Assembly (NCBI GenBank): GCA_947448415.1
Contig: CANFMT010000011.1
Span: forward strand, 18,926 to 82,925
Direction: 5' to 3'
DNA length: 64,000 bases
From: Burkholderiaceae bacterium
GTDB lineage: Bacteria; Pseudomonadota; Gammaproteobacteria; Burkholderiales; Burkholderiaceae
The notes beneath the pieces are model-generated. The model was not told where the DNA came from. It saw only the letters and a program-made list of their open reading frames with translations, and searched no databases. Both the position numbers and the translations under genes were made by a program. Positions 1 through 8,412 of the stretch are shown one piece after another (within the stretch, counting starts at the first letter, position 1; each line of letters begins with the position of its first letter).

Positions 1-601
1 GAGAGCGGATCAAATTAATGGTGCAGGGTTGCGGGCCATTGCTGCTGATATCAAAGTTTATAAAGGCCAAACCACCGGGAAGTTTAATATTGATGAGCGT
101 AATTTACCGTCAGCCAATAATCTCGCCTTAAAGGTTGGGGCTAAAGTTATGTTCACAGCAACAGATCCAGGCTTTCCTAAGCGTTGGGTTAACGGAACAA
201 TTGGCGTAGTGCGTGAATTGCTTCCAGATAAGGTCAAGGTATTGGTGAAGAATGGCCCTTACTCCAATACTGTTGAAGTGACTGGACATCAGTGGGAATC
301 CTATCGCTACGACCATGACATGATGTCAGGCAAGATCTCGCCAAGTATTGTGGGAACATATGTGCAGATTCCGTTAATGCTTGCTTGGGCAGTAACCATC
401 CATAAAAGCCAAGGCAAGACTTTGGATAAAGTGAAAGTAGACCTTTCCTCCGGTGCGTTTGCATCGGGCCAAGTCTATGTAGCACTCAGTAGATGCAAAA
501 CGATTGAAGGCATTTCGCTGCAAAGACCAATCGAACCTAGAGATGTCAGCTGCGATCAAGAAATCAAGCGCTTCTATATGAATTGCTTACCTTCTCAATA
601 A
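1..601 (+). CDS. Pif1/RecD-like DNA helicase, C-terminal part (cut by window edge)
   Basis: The frame is open from the first bases of the window, so this is the 3' end of a longer gene. The last 200 or so codons show late superfamily 1 helicase motifs: WAVTIHKSQGKTLD (motif V region) and GQVYVALSRCKTIEGI (motif VI, with the arginine finger). The stretch VGAKVMFT...WVNGTIGVV is typical of the beta-barrel segment before them in Pif1-like helicases. Such enzymes are 5'-to-3' DNA helicases that act on forks, R-loops or G-quadruplexes. The Walker A half lies outside the window, so completeness cannot be judged. A toxin-antitoxin pair follows within 60 bases, suggesting an accessory neighbourhood. 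Confidence 0.85.
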   Translation, partial: RADQINGAGLRAIAADIKVYKGQTTGKFNIDERNLPSANNLALKVGAKVMFTATDPGFPKRWVNGTIGVVRELLPDKVKVLVKNGPYSNTVEVTGHQWESYRYDHDMMSGKISPSIVGTYVQIPLMLAWAVTIHKSQGKTLDKVKVDLSSGAFASGQVYVALSRCKTIEGISLQRPIEPRDVSCDQEIKRFYMNCLPSQ

Positions 602-617
602 GGTCATCCACCCCTAT

Positions 618-655
618 TTGACGTTGCTAAATTTATGTAATAACATTGTTATTAC
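618..655 (+). promoter_or_regulatory. Candidate mazEF promoter with embedded palindromic operator
   Basis: TTGACG at 618-623 and TAACAT at 641-646 are separated by 17 bases, a good sigma-70 arrangement. A perfect inverted repeat, GTAATAAC-ATT-GTTATTAC, covers 637-655 and overlaps the -10 box. This placement fits autorepression by the antitoxin or the toxin-antitoxin complex, as is known for MazE family systems. Transcription would start near 653, only a few bases before the ATG at 657. The promoter and the repressor role are inferred; the repeat is seen directly. Confidence 0.6.
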
Positions 656-656
656 T

Positions 657-947
657 ATGAATAAAAGCCATAAATCAATCGATAAGGGTAGCGCTTCGCT
701 GCAAGTAACCATTAGGCCTATTGGCAACTCCAAGGGCGTGGTTATTCCAAAGATTATTCTTGAGCAATCTGGAATACAGGAGATTGTGGAGATGTCAGTC
801 GAAGGAGAAACAATCATTCTGAGTAAGCCAAAAAATACGGTAAGAGAGCATTGGGCCAAAGATGCTCAAAGTCTTTCTAAGATGGGTGAGGACAGACTGG
901 TGCTCGGTGATTTTACAAATGAGGAAGATGGAGATTGGGTTTGGTAA
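657..947 (+). CDS. mazE: MazE-type antitoxin (AbrB/SpoVT swapped-hairpin family)
   Basis: A 96-residue protein with an AbrB-like DNA-binding segment near residues 20-45 (IRPIGNSKGVVIPKIILEQS), the signature of MazE/PemI antitoxins, and an acidic C-terminus ending EEDGDWVW that would wrap the toxin. It should bind and neutralise the endoribonuclease encoded next and repress their shared promoter. I chose the ATG at 657 because a TTG at 618 coincides with the proposed -35 box. No Shine-Dalgarno sequence precedes the ATG, so the message may be leaderless. The toxin start lies inside the last codons. Confidence 0.85.
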   Translation: MNKSHKSIDKGSASLQVTIRPIGNSKGVVIPKIILEQSGIQEIVEMSVEGETIILSKPKNTVREHWAKDAQSLSKMGEDRLVLGDFTNEEDGDWVW

Positions 948-1273
948 AGAGCATCGTTTCTCGCGGCGAAATTTGGCTCATTAATCTTGATCCCACAATT
1001 GGAAGTGAAATTAAAAAGACGCGCCCATGTATTGTGGTATCACCCCAAGAGCTTAATGATCATTTGCGCACAGTTATTGTTGCGCCCATGACTACTAAAG
1101 GACAATCCGCGAGCTTTCGTGTGCCAATTGCGCACGACGGAAAGAAGGGCCTCATTCTTTTGGATCAAATTAGGGCAGTTGATAAAGCGCGCTTGGTAAG
1201 GAAAATCGGAAAAAGTAATCCTAAAACTTTATCTGCCAGTCTTGGAGTGCTACAAGAAGCGTTTGCTATTTAG
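941..1273 (+). CDS. mazF: MazF/PemK-type mRNA interferase toxin
   Basis: A 110-residue protein with the PemK/MazF fold markers RGEIWLINLDP, IKKTRPCIVVSP and VIVAPMTT, and LDQIRAVDKARL in the second half. The arginine of KTRP and the threonines of PMTT match the catalytic positions of sequence-specific endoribonucleases that cleave mRNA. The start is taken as TTG 941 because GGAGA at 930-934 sits six bases upstream; TTG 935 is possible but too close to that site. It overlaps the antitoxin stop codon, implying translational coupling and an antitoxin-first operon. Confidence 0.88.
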   Translation: MVKSIVSRGEIWLINLDPTIGSEIKKTRPCIVVSPQELNDHLRTVIVAPMTTKGQSASFRVPIAHDGKKGLILLDQIRAVDKARLVRKIGKSNPKTLSASLGVLQEAFAI

Positions 1274-1277
1274 ATAA

Positions 1278-2867
1278 TCAGAACCCAGCCGCAAGTCCAT
1301 CTCGGCGGTGATCACTACCGGCAATAAAAGCAGAATCAACATCATCGCTTAATTTGGCAATCGCTTGCGCACTGCCAAAATCAAGACTATTAGCAGGTTG
1401 AACGGCAACTTCATGACCCATTGCTATTAAACCTTCGACAACGCTGTTTGGCATTGCTGCTTCAACAGTGAGCTTGCCTACATCATCAATACGCCAACGA
1501 GGCGCATCTGAACAGGCTTGGGGGTTAAGATACTCATCAACAAAGCGCATGACAAACTGCAGATGTCCTTGCGGTTGCATATTGCCACCCATCACGCCAA
1601 ATGCCATGCTTGCTTTACCACCTTTAGTGAGGAAAGCGGGCAGAATGGTATGGAATGGGCGCTTGCCTGGTGCCACGATATTGGGATGTCCTGCATCCAG
1701 CTTGAAGCTCATGCCGCGATTGTGAAAAGCAATGCCACCTGGAGCAACAACACCAGAGCCAAATCCCTTGAAGTTAGATTGAATATAGGAAATCATCATT
1801 CCGGATTCGTCAGCAGCACATAAATAGACGGTGCCACCGGAATGGGGGTCACCAGGGCCATAGCTTCCAGCTTTGCCATGATCAATCAAGGCTGCACGAC
1901 TAGCCAAGTAATCTTTATCCAGCAATGAAGCTGTAGGTACTTCCATGGAGCGTGCGTCAGAGACATGAGCATAAGCATCCGCAAAGGCGACGCGCATCGC
2001 TTCAATCTGTAGATGAATCCTCTGTGCCGAGTTTGCAGGGTATTGCTTAATATTGGCGGCTTGCACAATTCCTAAGGCCATTTGCGCAACAATGCCCGAG
2101 CCATTTGGGGGAATTTCATGGAGAGTGTATTCGCCGTAATCAAATGCGAGCGGCTCAACCCAGTCGGGATGATTATCTGCAAAGTCCTGCATTGTGAAAC
2201 ATCCACCAGTGGCTTGTGCAAAATCCACCATGCTCTGAGCAAGAGGACCTTTATAAAAAGATTCTCCTTCAGTAGCAGCAATTTCTCGCAAAGTTTTAGC
2301 TTGCTCTGGGTATTTCCAAATCTGTCCAGCTTGAGGTGATTTTCCGTCAACCAAAAATGACTCACTAAATCCAGGCTGACTCTTTAGGATTGGGGTAGCC
2401 TCACGCCATTGACGTGCAATCACCGGTGAGACAGGAAAACCATTCTCCGCATAATGAATGGCTCGCTTGAATAATTGTGCAAATGGCAATTTCCCAAACT
2501 TACGTGAAAGCTCAATCCAGCCAGCTACCATGCCTGGAACGGTGACTGTATTCCAGCCAATGAGATCCATTGCAGTCTTACCTGCAAAATATTCAGGAGT
2601 CCATGCGGCAGGTGCACGGCCGGATGCATTGAGGCCATGCAGTTTCTTGCCATCCCAAAGAATGGCAAAGCCATCACCACCGATACCATTCATGGTTGGC
2701 TCAACAACCGTTAGAGTAATAGCGGTTGCTAAGGCGGCATCAACCGCATTGCCACCACTCTGAAGTGCTTCGATGCCTGCTTGAGTTGCAAGCGGTTGTG
2801 AGCTAGCTACTGTATTGCGGGCAAGAACCGGAGCACGGCCACCGCCAAAAGGGGGGGAAATTAACAT
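1278..2867 (-). CDS. ggt: Gamma-glutamyltransferase family protein
   Basis: A 529-residue protein of the Ntn-hydrolase gamma-glutamyltranspeptidase family. The self-cleavage and catalytic threonine aligns with Thr346 in GGTVYLCAADESG, and conserved segments include NAVDAALATA, GIGGDGFAIL and an MGGNMQPQGHLQ motif near the C-terminus. The family cleaves gamma-glutamyl amide bonds of glutathione or conjugates and can transfer the glutamyl group. No signal peptide is visible, unlike periplasmic E. coli GGT, so it is probably cytoplasmic, as in the YwrD-like branch. It lies 33 bases downstream of a TctC gene on the same strand, so they are likely co-transcribed. The true substrate is unknown. Confidence 0.85.
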   Translation of the reverse strand: MLISPPFGGGRAPVLARNTVASSQPLATQAGIEALQSGGNAVDAALATAITLTVVEPTMNGIGGDGFAILWDGKKLHGLNASGRAPAAWTPEYFAGKTAMDLIGWNTVTVPGMVAGWIELSRKFGKLPFAQLFKRAIHYAENGFPVSPVIARQWREATPILKSQPGFSESFLVDGKSPQAGQIWKYPEQAKTLREIAATEGESFYKGPLAQSMVDFAQATGGCFTMQDFADNHPDWVEPLAFDYGEYTLHEIPPNGSGIVAQMALGIVQAANIKQYPANSAQRIHLQIEAMRVAFADAYAHVSDARSMEVPTASLLDKDYLASRAALIDHGKAGSYGPGDPHSGGTVYLCAADESGMMISYIQSNFKGFGSGVVAPGGIAFHNRGMSFKLDAGHPNIVAPGKRPFHTILPAFLTKGGKASMAFGVMGGNMQPQGHLQFVMRFVDEYLNPQACSDAPRWRIDDVGKLTVEAAMPNSVVEGLIAMGHEVAVQPANSLDFGSAQAIAKLSDDVDSAFIAGSDHRRDGLAAGF

Positions 2868-2900
2868 AGGTATGTAGGCAATCAGTTTCGGGTTAGATAA

Positions 2901-3881
2901 TTAATCAACTTTGATATTGGCTGACTTTACTACTTTCTCCCATTTGGCGGCTTCACTAGCGGTAATTTCCGCTAATTGCTCTGAGTTCGCGAACTGCGGA
3001 TGAATGCCTTGTGCCGCCATACGTGCTTTAAAGTCAGGATTCGTCAGAATTTTACGAATCTCTCTTTCAAGTTTTGCAATGATTGCTGGAGGAGTGCCTT
3101 TTGGAACATACACCGCATAAAAGTTTTCTACATCAAATTGTTTCATGCCATCTTGACCTAAGGTCGGCACTGTAGGCATGAGTGGTGATCGTTCAGCAGC
3201 GGCTATCGCGATCGGACGTAATTTGCCGCTCTGAATATGCGGCAGTGAAGCTGTCACGCTATCGAACATCATGAGGGTATTGCCGGCAATTAAGTCTGGT
3301 AACGCAAAGCTACTCCCCTTATAAGGGATGTGTGTGCCGGTTGCGCCTATTCGTTGCATAAATAAAATGGATTCAAGATGTGACAGGCTGCCATTGCCTT
3401 GCGATGCAAAGTTAAAGTCACCCTTTTTAGATTTAATAAAGGCAATCAACTCAGGCAAATTTTTTGCAGGAACTGTTGGATTGACCACAATTAAATGGGG
3501 AATAGCTCCAATCAGAGCAACCGGAGCAAAATCTTTTTGCAAGTCGGCAGGAGGATTTTTAAACAGCGCCTGTGAAATAGACTGATTAGTCAGCGCGCTG
3601 ATATGGATGGTATAGCCATCTGGAGCAGCTTTGGCTGCAGCACCTAAACCAATCATTCCGCCTGCACCCGGTTTATTTTCCACGACAATCGATTGCCCAA
3701 GGGCTTCAGCAAGAGGGGCAGTCACGCTACGCGCAAAAATATCGGTTGAGCCACCTGCAGGGAAGGAGACGATGGCGACGATGGGCTTTTTGGGCCAATC
3801 TATATCGGGGGCTGCATAAACTGATGCACAGAAGAGCAGAAAGCCAGCCAAACTCAGGGATAGGGATTTCAGTGCTTTCAT
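2901..3881 (-). CDS. TctC/Bug-family periplasmic substrate-binding protein
   Basis: About 326 residues. The N-terminus carries a signal peptide (KALKSLSLSLAGFLLFCASVYA), followed by the family pattern PKKPIVAIVSFPAGGSTD, then GKPGAGGMIG-like and HIPYKG segments. Bug proteins bind carboxylates, amino acids or other small solutes in the periplasm, and classical TctC feeds the TctAB transporter. No TctA or TctB gene is nearby, so it is an orphan receptor that shares a transporter or signals. I start it at the second ATG, 12 bases inside the longest frame, because the signal peptide begins there; the upstream ATG at 3893 remains possible. It sits head to tail with the ggt gene. Confidence 0.88.
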   Translation of the reverse strand: MKALKSLSLSLAGFLLFCASVYAAPDIDWPKKPIVAIVSFPAGGSTDIFARSVTAPLAEALGQSIVVENKPGAGGMIGLGAAAKAAPDGYTIHISALTNQSISQALFKNPPADLQKDFAPVALIGAIPHLIVVNPTVPAKNLPELIAFIKSKKGDFNFASQGNGSLSHLESILFMQRIGATGTHIPYKGSSFALPDLIAGNTLMMFDSVTASLPHIQSGKLRPIAIAAAERSPLMPTVPTLGQDGMKQFDVENFYAVYVPKGTPPAIIAKLEREIRKILTNPDFKARMAAQGIHPQFANSEQLAEITASEAAKWEKVVKSANIKVD

Positions 3882-3963
3882 TTGGGGGTCCATTAATGTA
3901 TTCGGTTATATAGTAGTAGAAATTCAGAATCTAGTTTGCAAAGATCAATCATTAGAGAGACAT

Positions 3964-5316
3964 ATGACGGCAACCAATAAAACGTCCGGCGGAATTGATA
4001 TGTCAGCTTACTGGCTGCCATTTACTCCAAACCGATATTTTCATCAGCATCCTAAGATCATGCAGTCTGCCAAGGGAGCTTACTACTTTGATGATCAGGG
4101 CCGAAAATTATTTGATGGTTTATCGGGCTTATGGTGCTCTCCTTTGGGGCATGCTGATCCACGAATTGGTGCAGCCATTCAGAAGCAGTATCAAACCATG
4201 GATTACTGCCCGGCATTTCAGATGGCTAGCGAGGATACATTTCGTCTAGCCAGTCGAATTGTGGCGATGGCACCCACTGGGCTAGATAAAGTCTTCTTCA
4301 CTAACTCAGGTTCTGAGGCAGTAGATACAGCATTAAAGATTGCGATTGGATACCACCGCGTAATGGGTAACGCCTCGCGCACTCGGATGATTGGTCGAGA
4401 TCGTGCTTATCACGGTGTTGGTATGGGTGGAATATCAGTAGGGGGCATGGTTGCGAACCGAAAGATGTTTGCCAGCATGATGATGCCAGGCGTAGATCAT
4501 TTGCCTCACACCTTAAACCTCTCTCAAATGGCTTTCTCTAAAGGGCAGCCAAAGTGGGGTGCTCACCTAGCTGATGAGCTTGAGAAGATCGTTGCGCTTC
4601 ATGATGCCAATACGATTGCCGCTGTTATTTTGGAGCCAGTGCAAGGATCGACAGGCGTTATTGTTCCACCCGATGGTTATTTGCAAAAGATACGTGAGAT
4701 CTGCACTAAGCATGGCATTTTGCTCATCTTTGATGAAGTGATCACTGGGTTTGGGCGCTTGGGTACTAATTTTGGTGCCGATCGATTCGGTGTTATTCCT
4801 GACATGATTACCTTTGCCAAGGCGATTACCAATGGCGTGATTCCTTTGGGTGGTGTCATTGTTCGTGGCGATATTTATGACAGCATTATTGCCAACGGCG
4901 GACAAGATCAAGCTATTGAGTTTTTCCATGGTTACACATACTCTGGCCATCCTGTACCTGTAGCGGCTGGTCATGCCGTCTTAGATATTTTTGAGTCTGA
5001 TGATTTGGTAGGTCAAGCAAAATCATTGGAGCCAGTGCTTGAAAATGGCCTACATGCATTAAAAGGAAAATCTGGAATTTTAGATATCCGCAATATTGGT
5101 TTATCGGGTGCGGTTGATCTTGATCCGGTGCCTGGTAAGCCTGGACTTCGCTCAATGAAAGTTTTAGAAGCCTGCATCGAAAGAGGTGCGCTGGTAAGAG
5201 TAGCTGGTGATGCGATTGCTGTTGGCCCACCATTTATCTCCAAGCCAGAGGAAGTAGAGTTTCTCTGTAGCGTATTAGGTGAAGCCATTGATGCTGCGAT
5301 GAAGATCAAGTCGTAA
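3964..5316 (+). CDS. Class III PLP aminotransferase (omega-amino acid:pyruvate type)
   Basis: 450 residues with the fold-type I pattern: phosphate-binding SGSEA at 115-119, Asp257 in LLIFDEVITGFGR for the pyridine nitrogen, and the Schiff-base Lys286 in MITFAKAITNG. The overall layout (SGLWCSPLGH, YCPAFQMAS, RAYHG) resembles beta-alanine:pyruvate and taurine:pyruvate transaminases, which move an omega-amino group to pyruvate and leave a semialdehyde. It is divergent from the tctC-ggt pair and followed by a lyase and a second tctC, suggesting a catabolic unit for an amine or amino acid. The exact donor cannot be read from sequence. Confidence 0.88.
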   Translation: MTATNKTSGGIDMSAYWLPFTPNRYFHQHPKIMQSAKGAYYFDDQGRKLFDGLSGLWCSPLGHADPRIGAAIQKQYQTMDYCPAFQMASEDTFRLASRIVAMAPTGLDKVFFTNSGSEAVDTALKIAIGYHRVMGNASRTRMIGRDRAYHGVGMGGISVGGMVANRKMFASMMMPGVDHLPHTLNLSQMAFSKGQPKWGAHLADELEKIVALHDANTIAAVILEPVQGSTGVIVPPDGYLQKIREICTKHGILLIFDEVITGFGRLGTNFGADRFGVIPDMITFAKAITNGVIPLGGVIVRGDIYDSIIANGGQDQAIEFFHGYTYSGHPVPVAAGHAVLDIFESDDLVGQAKSLEPVLENGLHALKGKSGILDIRNIGLSGAVDLDPVPGKPGLRSMKVLEACIERGALVRVAGDAIAVGPPFISKPEEVEFLCSVLGEAIDAAMKIKS

Positions 5317-5318
5317 TT

Positions 5319-5360
5319 CACAAACATATGCATATACAAATACACATACATAAACATAAA
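5319..5360 (+). repeat. Degenerate hexamer repeat, seven units of CAYAWA
   Basis: Seven consecutive six-base units (CACAAA, CATATG, CATATA, CAAATA, CACATA, CATAAA, CATAAA) lie directly after the aminotransferase stop codon. The regular six-base phase is visible by eye. It is intergenic, AT-rich and of unknown role; slippage or an AU-rich mRNA spacer are both possible. Confidence 0.6.
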
Positions 5361-5361
5361 C

Positions 5362-5373
5362 GTTTTTAAAAAC
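5362..5373. repeat. Perfect 12-base palindrome GTTTTTAAAAAC
   Basis: The palindrome sits 16 bases before the start of the PEP-mutase family gene and right after the hexamer array. It has no loop, so it is a poor terminator. It could be a weak protein-binding site or simply low-complexity sequence. Confidence 0.4.
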
Positions 5374-5388
5374 AGAATTAGGAAAGAG

Positions 5389-6264
5389 ATGACTTCTCAA
5401 AGAACATTATTTAATCAGCGCCTTGGCCAGCCTGGATTAATTGTCGCCCCCGGAATTTATGAGATGGTCTCCTTGCGTTTGGCTGACCGAATGAACTTTG
5501 ATGCACTGTATATGACTGGTTATGGAACGGTAGCTTCTCTATTGGGCTTGCCGGATGCTGGCCTTGCAACCTACACTGAAATGGTCGGTAGAGTCAGCGC
5601 TATGGCTGGTATGGCTAAAACACCGTTAATAGCAGATGGCGATACTGGTTATGGTGGCTTATTGAACGTGCGACACACAGTTCGTGGCTATGAAGCCGCA
5701 GGTGCAGTGGCTATTCAACTGGAAGATCAAGAGTTTCCAAAGAAGTGTGGGCATACCCCAGGGCGAAGAGTCATTCCGCTGGAGGACATGGTCAAAAAGA
5801 TTGAGGTTGCAGTAGCCACTCGCAAGGATCCCAATTTTAAGATTATTGCCAGAACCGACGCTAGGACCACTTTGGGATTGGATGAGGCGCTGAGACGCGG
5901 TGAAGCATACGCTAAAGCTGGTGCCGATATCTTATTTATCGAGTCCCCAGAGAGCGTTGAGGAGATGAGTCGAATTGGTAAAACTTTTCCAAACCATCCT
6001 CTCGTTGCCAATATGGTTGAGAAGGGTAGGACTCCAGTATTGTCTAAGATGGAATTGGAGCAACTAGGTTACAAGATTGCAATCTTCCCGGTTACTGCTT
6101 TACTGGCCTCAGTCCAAGCAATGACCAAAGTTTATGAACATTTTAAAAATTCGGGCTCCTCAATTAATAATCCGGTAGAGCTATATGACTTTGGTGACTT
6201 GTCTAAGTTAATGGGATTTGAAGATGTATGGGAATTTGAAAAACGCTTTGTAGAAACCAAATAA
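5389..6264 (+). CDS. Isocitrate lyase/PEP mutase superfamily C-C (or P-C) lyase
   Basis: 291 residues forming the PEP mutase/isocitrate lyase barrel. Metal-binding DGDTGYG is at 83-89 and EDQEFPKKCGH at 112-122, carrying the KKCGH active-site loop with its catalytic cysteine, which is found in 2-methylisocitrate lyases and many related lyases. Members split a 2-hydroxy or 2-methyl dicarboxylate into pyruvate, oxaloacetate or succinate; some are oxaloacetate decarboxylases. It lies between the aminotransferase and a tctC gene, with a GGAAAGAG ribosome site. Possibly it produces pyruvate for the aminotransferase, but the substrate is unassigned and no prpC or prpD partner is adjacent. Confidence 0.82.
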   Translation: MTSQRTLFNQRLGQPGLIVAPGIYEMVSLRLADRMNFDALYMTGYGTVASLLGLPDAGLATYTEMVGRVSAMAGMAKTPLIADGDTGYGGLLNVRHTVRGYEAAGAVAIQLEDQEFPKKCGHTPGRRVIPLEDMVKKIEVAVATRKDPNFKIIARTDARTTLGLDEALRRGEAYAKAGADILFIESPESVEEMSRIGKTFPNHPLVANMVEKGRTPVLSKMELEQLGYKIAIFPVTALLASVQAMTKVYEHFKNSGSSINNPVELYDFGDLSKLMGFEDVWEFEKRFVETK

Positions 6265-6274
6265 GGGAGTGACC

Positions 6275-7252
6275 ATGAAATTACATCGTTGCCTAGCATT
6301 AATATTTCTCTCGCTTGCGACTCTTATTCCTACATTGGGATTCTCTCAATCGAATTATCCCAATCGTCCCATACGTTTAATCATTCCTTTTACACCGGGT
6401 GGTGTTACCGATACTTCCGGACGTTTTATTGCCGAACAACTTTCCCTAAAGCTCGGGCAGCAGGTGGTGGTGGATAACAAGCCAGGCGCCTCAGGAAATA
6501 TTGGCGCTCAAATGGTTGCCGCAGCTGAGCCCGATGGATATACCTTGCTCTTGGGTTATGCCGGCACTTTATCGATTAATCCAACACTGTCTGACAAGGT
6601 TCCGTTTGATAGCGTTAAAGACTTTGCTCCGATTGGAAAAATTGGTGATGCCATATTGATATTGGTGGCCAATAATGATTTTCCAGGAAAGAATTTAGCT
6701 GATGTCATAGCAATCTCAAAAAAGGATCCTAATGGCCTGTCTTATGGCACATCAGGAACTGGTGGTACCCCACATATTGCTGGAGAATTATTTAAACAAA
6801 AATCAGGCGCTAATTTAGTACACGTACCTTATAAAGGTGGTGGCCAAGCCTTGCTGGATCTTTTGGGCGGCAATATCCCATTGGTATACACAGCAGTTGC
6901 AGGGGCAAACCAATATGTGAGCTCGGGGCGTATTAAGGCTATTGCAGTATCTAGTGCGAAACGAAGCTCTAGCATGCCCGATGTTCCAACTTTTATTGAG
7001 GGTGGCATCAAGGAGTTTGTCATTGATGATTGGGTTGGCTTACTAGCACCTGCTAAAACACCAAAACCTATCATTGCCAAATTGAACCAAGCTCTCAATG
7101 AGATTCTGAATTCAACTGAAGGTAAGGCGCGTCTGTATGCGATGGGCATTACGCCAACTCCAGGCACACCAGAAAAATTTGGTGATCAAATTAAAAATGA
7201 TTTAATTCGATTTACTGCCATTGTAAAAACTGCGCAAATTAAATCAGAGTAA
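6275..7252 (+). CDS. TctC/Bug-family periplasmic substrate-binding protein
   Basis: 325 residues with a clear signal peptide (LALIFLSLATLIPTLGFSQ) and the family motifs YPNRPIRLIIPFTPGG, NKPGASGNIG and VHVPYKGGG. The start at ATG 6275 is preferred over GTG 6269 because GGGAG at 6265-6269 is correctly spaced. It follows the lyase gene by ten bases, so transport and catabolism are probably co-expressed, and the ligand may be the substrate of that lyase or of the aminotransferase. The protein is diverged from the other three TctC proteins in the window, so a different ligand is likely. Confidence 0.88.
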   Translation: MKLHRCLALIFLSLATLIPTLGFSQSNYPNRPIRLIIPFTPGGVTDTSGRFIAEQLSLKLGQQVVVDNKPGASGNIGAQMVAAAEPDGYTLLLGYAGTLSINPTLSDKVPFDSVKDFAPIGKIGDAILILVANNDFPGKNLADVIAISKKDPNGLSYGTSGTGGTPHIAGELFKQKSGANLVHVPYKGGGQALLDLLGGNIPLVYTAVAGANQYVSSGRIKAIAVSSAKRSSSMPDVPTFIEGGIKEFVIDDWVGLLAPAKTPKPIIAKLNQALNEILNSTEGKARLYAMGITPTPGTPEKFGDQIKNDLIRFTAIVKTAQIKSE

Positions 7253-7266
7253 GTTGCAACGTATTG

Positions 7267-7992
7267 CTAATTTAACAAGTGATAAATAATGGGGATAGCA
7301 ACGGCGCTAATCACGCCATTCATTCCCATTGCTAGGCTGGCATAGGTACCCGCTTCAGGGTGAATGCTAAAGGCCCTTGATGTGCCAATGCCATGGGCGC
7401 CAATACCAATTGCAAAGCCTCTTTGCCACCAGGCTTTCATACCCAAGGCATTGAGTACGAAAGGCGCCAGAATAGCGCCCAAAATGCCGGTACTGACAGC
7501 AAAGATGGCAGTTAGAGTGGGCGATACGCCAATACGTTCTGCAATACCCATAGCAATTGGAGCGGTGACTGATTTTGGGTACATAGCTCCTGTAATGCTG
7601 GTATCAGCCCCTAATAGAGTTGCAATACCAACCGCACTGATGATTGATACCAGACCTCCGGTACACAAAGAAGCAATTAGCGGCAGTGATCTTCCTTTTA
7701 GACTACTTAGTCCACGATAGATCGGTATTGCTAAAGAAACTGTTGCGGATCCTAGTAAAAAGTGGATAAATTGAGCGCCTTCAAAATAGGTCGAGTAGGG
7801 CATCTCAATGATCTGAATTAAGGTTGCTACTAAAAGAATTGCAATGGCAACGGGATTAGCTAGAGGATTTTGTTTGGTGGACTTATAAATAGCTAGACCA
7901 ATTTGATAGGCAGCTAGAGTAATAAATAGTGCAAAGAGTGGACTACCCGATAGGTAAACCCAAATTTCTACAATGGAATGTTTTTCACTCAT
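7267..7992 (-). CDS. lrgB: LrgB/CidB family membrane protein
   Basis: 241 residues, strongly hydrophobic with about seven membrane segments. Family marks are the LLGSATVSLAIPIYR segment near residue 80, PKSVTAPIAMGIAE and GAHGIGTSRAF. LrgB works with LrgA; the pair was first tied to murein hydrolase control, while the Bacillus homologue PftAB imports pyruvate. It overlaps lrgA by eight bases and converges on the tctC gene. Given the neighbouring pyruvate-linked enzymes, a small-acid transport role is plausible here, but this is inference. Confidence 0.87.
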   Translation of the reverse strand: MSEKHSIVEIWVYLSGSPLFALFITLAAYQIGLAIYKSTKQNPLANPVAIAILLVATLIQIIEMPYSTYFEGAQFIHFLLGSATVSLAIPIYRGLSSLKGRSLPLIASLCTGGLVSIISAVGIATLLGADTSITGAMYPKSVTAPIAMGIAERIGVSPTLTAIFAVSTGILGAILAPFVLNALGMKAWWQRGFAIGIGAHGIGTSRAFSIHPEAGTYASLAMGMNGVISAVAIPIIYHLLN

Positions 7993-8332
7993 GATGCTCT
8001 TGCCTACTTAAAAAGCGTGCAACTAGTGCGCTTGAGGCAATAGTTAAAATGACACTTCCAACTAGGGCGCTAATGATTGCTAAAGCATTTGCTTGAAGCT
8101 GCGGCAAAAAGAGCACAACACCAACTGCAGCCGGCACAAACAATAAACCAAGATACTGGCTAAAGCCATCGGCAACCATTGCTAGATCGCTATTGATCCC
8201 CTTGCGGATTACGAGCCAACAAACCAAGAGAACCAAGCCAATTACTGGGCCAGGAAGGGTGGGCAAAAGTAATTTGGAGACAAGCTCCCCAATGCTTTGA
8301 AATAAAAGAATTTGTACGAGGCCTGAGATCAT
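7985..8332 (-). CDS. lrgA: LrgA/CidA family membrane protein
   Basis: 115 residues with four predicted membrane helices and the family motif LLLPTLPGPVIGLVLL near residues 21-37. It is the small partner of LrgB, and its stop overlaps the lrgB start, so they are one operon. It diverges from the molybdenum hydroxylase-Sox operon, whose promoter must lie in the 146 bases between them. Confidence 0.87.
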   Translation of the reverse strand: MISGLVQILLFQSIGELVSKLLLPTLPGPVIGLVLLVCWLVIRKGINSDLAMVADGFSQYLGLLFVPAAVGVVLFLPQLQANALAIISALVGSVILTIASSALVARFLSRQEHHE

Positions 8333-8412
8333 CGTTTGATCTTACTGCCCATCATTTATGCTGCATAGCAATATATTATTTCTTGGTTAAGATTAAGGCA
8401 CAAAAAGAGTGC

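Noticed and set aside
2..947. Prophage or integrative element at the left edge
   Set aside because: A Pif1-like helicase and a toxin-antitoxin pair alone do not establish one; no integrase, capsid or terminal repeat is visible.
1278..2867. Gamma-glutamyltransferase as an inactive homologue because the usual TTH motif is absent
   Set aside because: The nucleophile Thr346 is kept within GGTVYL, the form common in this branch of the family.
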